Positions 17,065-25,461 of a stretch of 64,000 nt of DNA are shown piece by piece. A program made the position numbers and the translations under genes. This DNA comes from Oxalobacteraceae bacterium (lineage in GTDB: Bacteria > Pseudomonadota > Gammaproteobacteria > Burkholderiales > Burkholderiaceae_D), in contig DPRS01000047.1 of the NCBI GenBank assembly GCA_003537575.1, positions 60,037 through 124,036 of the forward strand. The letters run 5' to 3'. Under the pieces are notes generated by a model. That model was not told the origin of the DNA and did not search any database. It saw only the letters and a list, made by a program, of their open reading frames with translations. Each line of letters opens with the position of its first letter. Position 1 is the first letter of the stretch.

Positions 17065-17751
17065 ATGATTAATAAAATCGTTTCTTCCATGGCAGCAGCG
17101 GTTGCCGATATCCATGACGGGGCGACCGTCATGATTGGCGGCTTCGGCACGGCAGGCATGCCATCCGAACTGATCGACGCGCTGATCGAGCAAGGCTCCC
17201 GCGAGCTCACCATCATCAACAACAACGCCGGCAACGGCGAAACCGGCCTGGCCGCGCTGCTGAAGGCAAGGCGCGTGCGCAAGATGGTTTGCTCGTTTCC
17301 GCGCCAGGCCGATTCGCACCATTTCGACGCCCTCTACCGTGCCGGCGAAATCGAACTGGAGCTGGTTCCGCAAGGCAATCTGGCCGAGCGCATCCGCGCC
17401 GCCGGCGCCGGCATCGGCGGTTTCTTCACGCCGACCGGTTACGGCACCCTGCTGGCCGAAGGCAAGGAAACCCGCGAAATCAATGGCCGCCAGTATGTCT
17501 TCGAGACGCCTTTGCATGCCGACTTCGCCTTGATCAAGGCGCTGGCCGGCGATCGCTGGGGCAACCTGGTGTACCGCAAGACCGCGCGCAACTTCGGCCC
17601 AATCATGGCCATGGCTGCCAAAACCGCCATTGTTCAGGTGGAGCGCGTGGTGGATCTCGGCGAACTCGACCCGGAAGCGATCGTCACCCCGGGCATTTTC
17701 GTGCAGCGCGTGGTCGCCACCGGCGCAGCCGCAAAAAAGGAGGCGGCGTAA
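17065..17751 (+). CDS. pcaI: 3-oxoadipate CoA-transferase subunit A
   Basis: This 228-residue alpha subunit transfers CoA from succinyl-CoA to beta-ketoadipate together with PcaJ. The N-terminal VMIGGFGTAGMP loop and the GVGIGGFFTPTGYGT-like glycine-rich segment are those of class I CoA-transferase A subunits. The start at 17065 lies about 70 bases after the operator pair. Its stop overlaps the start of pcaJ (TAATG), so the two subunits are translationally coupled. Confidence 0.92.
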   Translation: MINKIVSSMAAAVADIHDGATVMIGGFGTAGMPSELIDALIEQGSRELTIINNNAGNGETGLAALLKARRVRKMVCSFPRQADSHHFDALYRAGEIELELVPQGNLAERIRAAGAGIGGFFTPTGYGTLLAEGKETREINGRQYVFETPLHADFALIKALAGDRWGNLVYRKTARNFGPIMAMAAKTAIVQVERVVDLGELDPEAIVTPGIFVQRVVATGAAAKKEAA

Positions 17752-18398
17752 TGAAACGATTGACCCGCGATGAAATGGCGCAGAAAGTCGCCCGCGATAT
17801 TCCGGAAGGCGCCTACGTCAACCTCGGCATCGGCGTGCCCACCCTGGTCGCCAACCATATCGGCAGCGACAAGGAAATCATCCTGCACAGCGAAAACGGC
17901 GTGATTGGCATGGGCCCGGCGCCGGCCGCCGGCCAGGAAGATCACGAACTCATCAACGCCGGCAAGCAGTACGTCACCCTGCTGCCCGGCGGCGCTTACT
18001 TTCATCATGCCGATTCCTTCGCGATGATGCGCGGCGGTCATCTCGACTTCTGCGTGCTGGGCGCTTTCCAGGTTTCAGAAAAGGGCGACCTGGCCAACTG
18101 GCACACCGGCGCACCGGACGCGATTCCCGCCGTCGGCGGCGCCATGGACCTGGCGCTGGGCGCCAAAAGGGTGTTCGTCATGATGGACCACCTGACCAAA
18201 CAGGGCGAGAGCAAGATCGTCAAGGCTTGCAGCTATCCGCTCACCGGTCAGGCCTGCGTGAACCGCATCTATACCGACCTGGCGGCGATCGACGTCACCA
18301 AAGATGGCCTGGTCGTGCGTGAAATCTATACCGACCTGGAATTCGATGCGCTGGTCGAGCTCACCGGCGTGCCGATGAAAGACGGCACCCGGCAATAA
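17751..18398 (+). CDS. pcaJ: 3-oxoadipate CoA-transferase subunit B
   Basis: This is the 215-residue beta subunit. The catalytic glutamate lies in HSENG (Glu48), and the GIGVPTLVANHI and GAFQVSEKGDLANW motifs are typical of the family. The ATG at 17751 overlaps the pcaI stop; the longer open frame upstream runs through pcaI and is not coding. It lies 35 bases before pcaF. Confidence 0.93.
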   Translation: MKRLTRDEMAQKVARDIPEGAYVNLGIGVPTLVANHIGSDKEIILHSENGVIGMGPAPAAGQEDHELINAGKQYVTLLPGGAYFHHADSFAMMRGGHLDFCVLGAFQVSEKGDLANWHTGAPDAIPAVGGAMDLALGAKRVFVMMDHLTKQGESKIVKACSYPLTGQACVNRIYTDLAAIDVTKDGLVVREIYTDLEFDALVELTGVPMKDGTRQ

Positions 18399-18433
18399 AC
18401 GCGAAACCATAACCAAACGCCTGGAGACAAGAA

Positions 18434-19636
18434 ATGAAAGACGTATTCATCTGCGACGCCATCCGCACACCGATCGGCCGCTATGCCGGCGCCCTGTCCT
18501 CGGTGCGTGCCGACGATCTTGGCGCCGTGCCGATTCGCGCACTGATCGAACGCAATCCTCAGGTCGACTGGAAAGCCGTCGATGAAGTGATCTACGGCTG
18601 CGCCAACCAGGCCGGCGAAGACAACCGCAACGTTGCCCGCATGGTAGCGCTGCTGGCTGGCCTGCCGCAGGAAGTGGCCGGCAGCACCATCAACCGGCTG
18701 TGCGGTTCGGGCATGGACGCCATCGGCACGGCCGCGCGCGCCATCAAAGCCGGCGAAGCATCGCTGATCATTGCGGGCGGCGTCGAGAGCATGAGTCGCG
18801 CGCCCTTCGTCATGGGCAAGGCCGATACGGCTTTCTCACGAGCGGCGAAGATCGAAGACACGACCATCGGCTGGCGCTTCGTCAATCCGCTGATGAAGAA
18901 GATGTACGGCGTCGATTCGATGCCGGAAACCGCGGAAAACGTCGCCGATGACTACAAGGTCAGCCGCGCCGACCAGGATGCCTTTGCCCTGCGCAGCCAG
19001 CAGAAGGCCGCGCGCGCGCAGCGCGACGGCACGCTGGCGCAGGAAATCGTGGCGATCAACGTGCCGCAGAAAAAAGGCGAGGCCATCAAGGTCGAGCAGG
19101 ATGAACATCCGCGCGAAACCACGCTGGAAGCGCTGACCAGGCTCAAGCCGATCGTGCGTCCGGACGGCACTGTCACTGCTGGCAACGCTTCCGGCGTCAA
19201 CGATGGCGCCTGCGCCGTGTTGCTGGCCGATGAAGAAGCCGTGAAGCGCTACAAGCTGACGCCGCGCGCACGCATCCTTGGTATGGCGACCGCCGGTGTG
19301 GCGCCACGCATCATGGGCATCGGCCCGGCGCCGGCCACCAAGAAACTGCTGGCACAACTGGGCATGAGCATCGACCAGTTCGACGTGATCGAACTGAATG
19401 AGGCATTCGCTTCGCAAGGCCTGGCAGTGCTGCGCGAACTCGGCGTGGCCGACGATGATGCGCGGGTCAACCCGAATGGCGGCGCGATTGCGCTCGGCCA
19501 TCCGCTCGGCATGAGCGGTGCGCGCCTGGTCACCGCCGCGACCTATGAACTGCAGCGCAAGCAGGGGCGCTATGCGCTGTGCACGATGTGCATCGGCGTC
19601 GGCCAGGGCATTGCGTTGGCCATCGAGCGCGTGTGA
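18434..19636 (+). CDS. pcaF: 3-oxoadipyl-CoA thiolase
   Basis: This 400-residue thiolase cleaves beta-ketoadipyl-CoA to succinyl-CoA and acetyl-CoA, the last step of the pathway. The acyl-binding Cys90 is in NRLCGSGMD, the catalytic His is in GGAIALGHPLG, and the second Cys is in CTMCIGVGQG. The length and the RTPIGRYAGALS opening match PcaF rather than short-chain acetyl-CoA thiolases. A GGAGA-like site precedes the start. Confidence 0.92.
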   Translation: MKDVFICDAIRTPIGRYAGALSSVRADDLGAVPIRALIERNPQVDWKAVDEVIYGCANQAGEDNRNVARMVALLAGLPQEVAGSTINRLCGSGMDAIGTAARAIKAGEASLIIAGGVESMSRAPFVMGKADTAFSRAAKIEDTTIGWRFVNPLMKKMYGVDSMPETAENVADDYKVSRADQDAFALRSQQKAARAQRDGTLAQEIVAINVPQKKGEAIKVEQDEHPRETTLEALTRLKPIVRPDGTVTAGNASGVNDGACAVLLADEEAVKRYKLTPRARILGMATAGVAPRIMGIGPAPATKKLLAQLGMSIDQFDVIELNEAFASQGLAVLRELGVADDDARVNPNGGAIALGHPLGMSGARLVTAATYELQRKQGRYALCTMCIGVGQGIALAIERV

Positions 19637-19740
19637 AAGGTTTTTCGAGAAAGTAGCAGGCAGTACCCGATTTGCATCCCATAACCAACTTAGCAATAAG
19701 TCATCAAGAAGCAAAACCAATAGAAAAAACTGGAGAGATC

Positions 19741-20991
19741 ATGAATACCAAATTCGCCAAACTATGCCGCCGCCCTCTCGCTGCCGCGATTGCCACCCTT
19801 GCACTGGGCGGCATGAGCAGCGCCGCGATGGCGCAAGCCAAACCGGCCATTTCCGATGACGTCGTCAAGATCGGCCTGCTGCTCGACCTGTCGGGCGTGT
19901 ACGCCGACATCGCCGGCCAGGGCACTGCCACCGCCGTGCAGATGGCCATCGATGACTTCGGCGGCAAGGTCAACGGCAAGAAAATCGAACTGGTGTTCGC
20001 CGATCATAACAACAAGGCCGACATCGCTGCCGCCAAGGCGCGCGAATGGTTCGACGTCGCCAAGGTCGATGCCGTGCTGGACGTGGCCGGTTCCGCCACC
20101 GCCCTGTCGGCGCTGGAAGTCGCCCGCTCCAAGCACAAGATCATGTTCTTCAACGGGCCCGGTGTGCAGCGCATCACCACCGACCTGTGCGCACCGACCG
20201 CCGTTCACTATGCCTACGACACTTATTCGCTGGCCAACGTGACCGCCAAAGCCATGGCCAAGCGCGGCGGCGATACCTGGTACTTCATGACGGTTGACTG
20301 GGCCTTCGGCGTCTCGCTGCAAAAGGCGGCGGAAGACGTGGTCAAGGACGCCGGCGGCAAGATGCTGGGCGCCATCAAGCATCCGAGCAGCGCTCCTGAC
20401 TTCTCCTCTTATGTGCTGCAGGCGCAATCGAGCGGTGCCAAGGTCATCGGCCTGGCCAACTCCGGCGCCGACACGGTCAATTCCATCAAGGCTGCGCAAG
20501 AATTCGGCCTGATGAAATCCGGCAAGCAGAAGCTGGCTGGCCTGCTGCTGTTCATCAACGACATCCACGCCATCGGCTTGCCGACTGCACAAGGCCTGAT
20601 CCTGTCTGAAGCTTTCTACTGGGACCTGAATCCGGAAACCCGCGCCTGGTCGAAGCGGTATTTTGAAAAGACCAAGCGCATGCCGAACATGATCCAGGCG
20701 GGCGCTTACTCGTCGGCGATGCATTACCTGAAAGCGATCAAGGCGACCGGCACCGATGACACCGATACCGTCATGAAGAAACTGAAAGCCACACCAATCA
20801 ACGACTTCTTCGCCAAGAACGGCAAGATCCGCGAAGACGGCCGCATGATCCATGACATGTACCTGTTCGAGGTCAAGAAGCCGTCCGAGTCGAAGACGCC
20901 GTGGGATTATTACAAGGTGCTGGGCACCGTTCCGGGCGACCAGGCATTCATGCCGTTGTCGAAATCGACTTGCCCGCTGGTCAAGAAATAA
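19741..20991 (+). CDS. Branched-chain-type ABC substrate-binding protein within the beta-ketoadipate operon
   Basis: This is a 416-residue periplasmic binding protein of the LivK/type I fold. The Sec signal peptide ends at SAAMAQA, and the mature start VVKIGLLLDLSGVYADIAGQGT is family-typical. No permease or ATPase gene is near. Its place between pcaF and catC suggests it binds an aromatic acid or a pathway intermediate and serves a transporter encoded elsewhere. The ATG at 19741 is preferred over an upstream one at 19672. A GC-rich hairpin follows the stop. Confidence 0.83.
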   Translation: MNTKFAKLCRRPLAAAIATLALGGMSSAAMAQAKPAISDDVVKIGLLLDLSGVYADIAGQGTATAVQMAIDDFGGKVNGKKIELVFADHNNKADIAAAKAREWFDVAKVDAVLDVAGSATALSALEVARSKHKIMFFNGPGVQRITTDLCAPTAVHYAYDTYSLANVTAKAMAKRGGDTWYFMTVDWAFGVSLQKAAEDVVKDAGGKMLGAIKHPSSAPDFSSYVLQAQSSGAKVIGLANSGADTVNSIKAAQEFGLMKSGKQKLAGLLLFINDIHAIGLPTAQGLILSEAFYWDLNPETRAWSKRYFEKTKRMPNMIQAGAYSSAMHYLKAIKATGTDDTDTVMKKLKATPINDFFAKNGKIREDGRMIHDMYLFEVKKPSESKTPWDYYKVLGTVPGDQAFMPLSKSTCPLVKK

Positions 20992-21000
20992 TCGCCGGCA

Positions 21001-21056
21001 GCGGCTGCGTTCCGTCCGTGCAAGAATAGGCGGAACGCGGCCGCCCCCATTTTTAA
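21001..21056 (+). terminator. Hairpin after the binding-protein gene
   Basis: GCGGCTGCGTTCCG at 21001-21014 pairs with CGGAACGCGGCCGC at 21031-21044 with one G-T pair, followed by CCCCCATTTTT. This may be a terminator or attenuator splitting pcaIJF plus binding protein from catC onwards. Confidence 0.6.
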
Positions 21057-21058
21057 GA

Positions 21059-21085
21059 CTGACCGGTCAAGGCTGACCGGTCAAG
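21059..21085. promoter_or_regulatory. Tandem TGACCGGTCA palindromes before catC
   Basis: The 13-base unit CTGACCGGTCAAG occurs at 21059-21071 and 21073-21085. Each copy contains the perfect 10-bp palindrome TGACCGGTCA, with a 14-base period. They end 16 bases before the catC start and overlap its leader, as an operator or a translation-control site would. No regulator is known to me for this motif. Confidence 0.55.
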
Positions 21086-21101
21086 CAACGAAAGGAGCAT
21101 C

Positions 21102-21386
21102 ATGCTATACCTCGCACATATGCAAGTGAACATCCCCGACACCGTCCCGGCCGAGCGCGCCGCCCAGCTGAAGGCCGATGAAAAGGCGCTGGCCCAGGAG
21201 CTGCAGAAGAGCGGCAAGTGGCGCCACCTGTGGCGCGTCGCCGGCCAGTACGCCAACTACAGCGTGTTCGACGTCGAATCCAACGACGAGCTGCACAACA
21301 TCCTCATGAGCCTGCCGCTGTATCCGTTCATGAAAATCGAAATCACCCCGCTGGCGCAGCACCCCTCGGCCATCGCCAAGAACTGA
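21102..21386 (+). CDS. catC: Muconolactone delta-isomerase
   Basis: This 94-residue enzyme converts muconolactone to beta-ketoadipate enol-lactone in the catechol branch. The LYLAHMQVNIP opening and the SLPLYPFMKIEITPLAQHPS closing are diagnostic of CatC. The start follows AAAGGAG. No pcaC-like carboxymuconolactone decarboxylase is present, so this operon serves the catechol branch plus the common lower pathway. The catA and catB genes are not in the window. Confidence 0.93.
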   Translation: MLYLAHMQVNIPDTVPAERAAQLKADEKALAQELQKSGKWRHLWRVAGQYANYSVFDVESNDELHNILMSLPLYPFMKIEITPLAQHPSAIAKN

Positions 21387-21400
21387 GCGAAAGACGCAGC

Positions 21401-21697
21401 ATGCCGTTCATGATCGAAACCTGGGACAAGCCGAACCGCCAGGAATTGCGCCAGCAGACCCGCGCCGAGCACCTCGCCTACCTTGATGTGCATGCCGCGA
21501 AATTGCTGGCCTGTGGCGCCAAGCTCAACGACGACGGCAGCGACGCCGGCGGCGGCATCTATATCGTCGATGTGGACACCCGCGCCGAAGCCGAGCGATT
21601 CATCGCCGCCGACCCGTTTTCCCAGGTCGGCCTGTTCCGCGAAGTACGCATTACGCGCTGGCGGAAAGCCTACCTGGCCGGCGAGTGCTGCCTGTAA
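21401..21697 (+). CDS. YciI family protein
   Basis: This 98-residue protein of the YciI/ferredoxin-like fold begins MPFMIETWDKPNRQELRQQTRAEHLAYL and ends in the ITRWRKAYL segment seen in this family. It starts 14 bases after catC and precedes pcaD, so it is co-transcribed with the pathway. Family members in chlorocatechol and catechol clusters have been linked to lactone chemistry, but no reaction can be claimed here. Confidence 0.78.
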   Translation: MPFMIETWDKPNRQELRQQTRAEHLAYLDVHAAKLLACGAKLNDDGSDAGGGIYIVDVDTRAEAERFIAADPFSQVGLFREVRITRWRKAYLAGECCL

Positions 21698-21727
21698 CGC
21701 ATCGTCCCATCTACTTAAGAGGTAATC

Positions 21728-22507
21728 ATGCCCCAAGCCAAGCTCGCCGACGTCAGCATTCATTACCAGCTCGACGGCGATGAAAAGAATCCCGTGCTGG
21801 TGATGTCCAACTCGCTCGGCACCACGCTCGACATGTGGGCGCCGCAGGTCGAGGCGCTCTCGTCACGTTTTCGCCTGCTGCGTTACGACACCCGCGGCCA
21901 CGGCCAGTCGCAGGTCACGCCCGGCCCCTATTCGATCCCGCAACTGGGCGGCGATGTGCTTGGCCTGCTCGACCATCTCGGCATCAAGAAGGCGCATTTT
22001 TGCGGCCTGTCGATGGGCGGCATCACCGGCATGTGGCTGGCTTCCGCGCATCCGCAACGCATCGAGCGCCTGGTGCTCTCCAATACCGCCGCGCTGATCG
22101 GCCCGCCGGACGCCTGGACCACCCGCGCCGCCAAGGTGCAGCAGGAAGGCATGGCGTCGATCGCCTCCGCCGTGGTATCGCGCTGGCTGACGCCCGACTA
22201 CGCTGAAAAGCATGCCGAGCAAGTTGCGTATCTGGAAAACATGCTGAAAGCTACGCCGGCCGAAGGCTATGCCGCCAACTGCATCGCCGTGCGCGACGCC
22301 GATTACCGCGAGGCCGTCAAGAAAATCACCGCGCCGACCCTGGTGATCGCCGGCGCCGGCGACATTCCGACGCCGCCATCCGACGGCCGCTACCTGGCCG
22401 AATCTATCCTCGGCGCGAAGTATGTCGAACTGGCGGGCGCGCACCTGTCGAACCAGCAGGAACCGCAGCGTTACTCTGCTGCCGTACTGGAATTCCTGCA
22501 AGACTGA
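21728..22507 (+). CDS. pcaD: 3-oxoadipate enol-lactonase
   Basis: This 259-residue alpha/beta-hydrolase opens beta-ketoadipate enol-lactone to beta-ketoadipate. The nucleophile Ser95 is in CGLSMGG, the histidine is in AGAHLSN near the end, and the DTRGHGQS loop is typical. It is the last gene of the operon and is followed by a strong terminator. The name catD would be equally correct given the catechol context. Confidence 0.92.
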   Translation: MPQAKLADVSIHYQLDGDEKNPVLVMSNSLGTTLDMWAPQVEALSSRFRLLRYDTRGHGQSQVTPGPYSIPQLGGDVLGLLDHLGIKKAHFCGLSMGGITGMWLASAHPQRIERLVLSNTAALIGPPDAWTTRAAKVQQEGMASIASAVVSRWLTPDYAEKHAEQVAYLENMLKATPAEGYAANCIAVRDADYREAVKKITAPTLVIAGAGDIPTPPSDGRYLAESILGAKYVELAGAHLSNQQEPQRYSAAVLEFLQD

Positions 22508-22549
22508 AGCGATTTACCCCCTTCTTCCTTGCCTTGCCAGGAAGTTTAC

Positions 22550-22587
22550 ATGCCCTTGCGTCTAGCGACGACAAGGGCATTTTTTTA
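22550..22587 (+). terminator. Intrinsic terminator of the beta-ketoadipate operon
   Basis: ATGCCCTTG at 22550-22558 pairs perfectly with CAAGGGCAT at 22572-22580; an inner CGTC/GACG pair extends the stem. Seven T follow. It also stands downstream of the convergent PBP1A gene. Confidence 0.88.
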
Positions 22588-22649
22588 TGGCAGCGACAGT
22601 GCCGCCAGCGCTTGCCTGCGCTGAGATCAAGGCAAGGGGCAATTCATTT

Positions 22650-25085
22650 TCACGGCGCCGGTACCGGCACCGTCGAATGTTGTTGCGTTGGCGAACTTCC
22701 GCGGCCCGCACCGGCAGGCGCGGGGCTATTGCCGCCAAAGAAACGATTCCATAAATTGCGGATCGGATCGCTCTCTTCCATGCCGACCGTGCGCACCGCG
22801 CCTTGGCCGGCGAATTCCTGGTAAGCCCAGTCGCCATCGGCTTGCACCAGCCCGTCAGGCAGCGGGCGCTGACTGTCCGGCTTGCCGCGCAAGGCCACCC
22901 GCATGTAATCGACCCAGATCGGCAGCGCCAGCGTGCTGCCGAATTCGCGATTGCCGAGCGACTTGGGCGTGTCGTATCCCAGCCAGGCCACTGCCACCAC
23001 ATTGCCGCCATAGCCGGCGAACCAGCCATCCATGGCATCGTCGGTGGTGCCGGTCTTGCCGGCCAGATCGGCGCGGCCGAGCTTCTGGCCGGCTGCGGCG
23101 GCGGTGCCGGAACGGGCGACGTCGCGCAGCATGCTGTCCATGATCCAGGCGTTGCGCACGTCGAGCACGCGTTCGCTGTCGTTGGGAGCGGCGGGTTTCT
23201 CCGCCAGCACATTGCCGCGCGCATCGGTGATCCTGGCGATCAGATAGGGCTGGCGCTGATAGCCGCCATTGGCGAACACGGCATAGGCGGACGCCATTTG
23301 CAAGGGCGTCACCGATCCGGTGCCGAGGGCCAGGGTCAGATTATCCGGGTGCTTGTCCGGCGTGAAGCCGAAGCGGCCCAGGTAATTCTGCGCATAGTTC
23401 GGCGTGATCTGCTGCAGGATGCGAATCGACACCAGGTTCTTGGAGCGCTTCAGGCCGTAGCGCATCGACACCGGGCCATCATGGCTGCCATTGTCGTTTT
23501 GCGGGGTCCACGAGCGGCCGCTGCCGTCGGTCATTTCCAGCGGCGCGTCGTTGATCATGGTGGCCGGCGTCAAGCCTTTTTCCAGCGCCGCCGAATAGAC
23601 GAAGGGCTTGATGGTCGAGCCCGGCTGGCGCCAGGCCTGGCTGACATGGTCGAACTGGCTGATGCCGAAGTCGAAGCCGCCGACCAGGGCGCGGTACGAG
23701 CCGTCATGGGCATTCAGGGCGACGAAAGCAGCCGCCACTTCCGGCAATTGCGCAATCGCCCATTTCTGCTTGCTGTCGCGCACCACGCGGATCACGGCGC
23801 CGGCGCGCACACCATTACTTGCCTTGGAGGCGAGTTTGGCGGCGGCGAAACGCAAGCCCTCGCCGGTGACGGTGATTTCCTCACCGGAGAGCAGTTGCGC
23901 GCGCACCGTCTTCGAGGAAGCCGCCAGCACCACTGCCGACTGCAGCTCGCCGCTGTCCGGATGTTTCAGCAAGGCTTCGGCGATTTCCTGGTCGCGTTCT
24001 TCCTCGTCGCCGGGCAGCTTGATGAAGGCTTCCGGCCCGCGGTAGCCGTGGCGGCGCTCATAATCCAGCACGCCGCGCCGCAGCGCCGCGTAGGCCGCAT
24101 CCTGGTCGGCCTTGAGCAGGGTCGTGGTGACGTTGAAGCCGCGCGTGTAGGTCTCTTCCTTGAATTGCGAATACATGAACTTGCGCACCTGCTCGGCGGC
24201 GTATTCCGCGTGCGTGCCGTAGCGCTGCGCGTTGCCGCGCACCACCAGCTTTTGCTCGACCGCCTGGCGATGCTGGGCTTCGCTGATGAAATTCAGTTCG
24301 CGCATGCGTTTCAGGATATGCAGCTGGCGCTGGCGGGCGCGCTTGGGATTGACCACCGGATTCATGGTCGAGGGTGCTTTCGGCAGTCCGGCCAGCATCG
24401 CCGCTTCGGCCACGCTGATGTCGCGGATGGGCTTGCCGAAATAGGTATAGGAAGCGGCGGCAAAGCCGTAGGCGCGCTCGCCGAGGTAAATCTGGTTCAT
24501 GTACAGCTCGAGGATCTGGTCCTTGGACAGTTCCTTTTCGATCTTGTAGGCCAGCAGGACTTCGTTGATCTTGCGCGAATAGGATTTTTCCCGCGTCAGG
24601 AAGAAATTGCGCGCCACCTGCATGGTGATGGTCGAGGCGCCCTGGCCGTTGCCGCCGCTGACGAGGTTGGACAAGGCGGCGCGCAGCACGCCCTTGTAAT
24701 CGACGCCGTCGTGGCGGAAAAAATTTTCATCCTCGATCGCCAGCAGGGCGCGCGTCATCAGCGGAGGCATTTGCTTGATCGGCACAAATTCGCGCCGCTC
24801 TTCGCCGAATTCGCCGATCAAGACATTATCGGCGGTATAGACCCGTAGCGGAATCTTCGGGCGGTAATCGGTCAGCGCATCGAGCTTGGGCAGGTTGGGC
24901 ACCACCAGCACCAGGGCGTAGGTCGCCAGCAGGCCGCCGACCAGCAGCAGTACCAGCAGCGCCGCCAGCATGAAGCCGCCCAGGCGCCAGCGCCATGAGC
25001 GCGCGCCGGAACCGGACCTGGCGGCTTTGGCCTGTGGCGAGGATTTCGATGTTGAAGACGGTTTGGAAGATTTCGATGATTTCAT
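22650..25085 (-). CDS. mrcA: Penicillin-binding protein 1A (bifunctional)
   Basis: This 811-residue enzyme polymerises and crosslinks peptidoglycan at the inner membrane. A basic, serine-rich N-terminus is followed by one membrane helix (about residues 40-62). The GT51 glycosyltransferase has EDENFFRHDGVDY and GASTITMQVARN. An OB-like insert separates it from the transpeptidase, which has SxxK in PGSTIKPF, SKN in KRSKNLVS and KTG in GKTGTTDD. The ATG at 25085 is preferred because the 25 residues before it in the open frame are unlike the family. No strong ribosome-binding site is visible. Confidence 0.93.
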   Translation of the reverse strand: MKSSKSSKPSSTSKSSPQAKAARSGSGARSWRWRLGGFMLAALLVLLLVGGLLATYALVLVVPNLPKLDALTDYRPKIPLRVYTADNVLIGEFGEERREFVPIKQMPPLMTRALLAIEDENFFRHDGVDYKGVLRAALSNLVSGGNGQGASTITMQVARNFFLTREKSYSRKINEVLLAYKIEKELSKDQILELYMNQIYLGERAYGFAAASYTYFGKPIRDISVAEAAMLAGLPKAPSTMNPVVNPKRARQRQLHILKRMRELNFISEAQHRQAVEQKLVVRGNAQRYGTHAEYAAEQVRKFMYSQFKEETYTRGFNVTTTLLKADQDAAYAALRRGVLDYERRHGYRGPEAFIKLPGDEEERDQEIAEALLKHPDSGELQSAVVLAASSKTVRAQLLSGEEITVTGEGLRFAAAKLASKASNGVRAGAVIRVVRDSKQKWAIAQLPEVAAAFVALNAHDGSYRALVGGFDFGISQFDHVSQAWRQPGSTIKPFVYSAALEKGLTPATMINDAPLEMTDGSGRSWTPQNDNGSHDGPVSMRYGLKRSKNLVSIRILQQITPNYAQNYLGRFGFTPDKHPDNLTLALGTGSVTPLQMASAYAVFANGGYQRQPYLIARITDARGNVLAEKPAAPNDSERVLDVRNAWIMDSMLRDVARSGTAAAAGQKLGRADLAGKTGTTDDAMDGWFAGYGGNVVAVAWLGYDTPKSLGNREFGSTLALPIWVDYMRVALRGKPDSQRPLPDGLVQADGDWAYQEFAGQGAVRTVGMEESDPIRNLWNRFFGGNSPAPAGAGRGSSPTQQHSTVPVPAP

Positions 25086-25461
25086 AAATGATGAAAGAAA
25101 TTGCAGCGGAACTGCAGCACTGCAAGCTCCTGCGCGCCTTGGCAAGCCAGGCGATTGCAAATTTGCAAATAATAAAACCGGCTATTACTTTAACAGGCAT
25201 CCCATCCAGGCAGCATTTTCATTACTTTTTGTAACGAAGGAAGAGAAGAATTGCAGTGATTTTGAGAAATGATGATGACTTTAGGCAAGAATTTCCTTGA
25301 AAAGTTGCCCTTGGACCATGGAATATTTATCGCCAGACCGGGAATGCGGCGATAGCGCCGGCTCTTTCGCCTGCCTTTTGTCGTTCTATGATTAAATGCC
25401 GTCTTTGCAGCATCGCCTGATGTTGCCGGCGACAGCCGCCACCTGAACACGCTTGGAATTC
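25086..25461. other. 376-bp divergent intergenic region, mrcA and methyltransferase
   Basis: No gene is supported. The main visible element is the perfect 14-bp palindrome TTGCAAATTTGCAA at 25155-25168, 70 bases upstream of the mrcA start, which could be an operator. The region is AT-richer than its surroundings, as expected for promoters, but no pair of boxes is clear enough to name. Confidence 0.55.
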
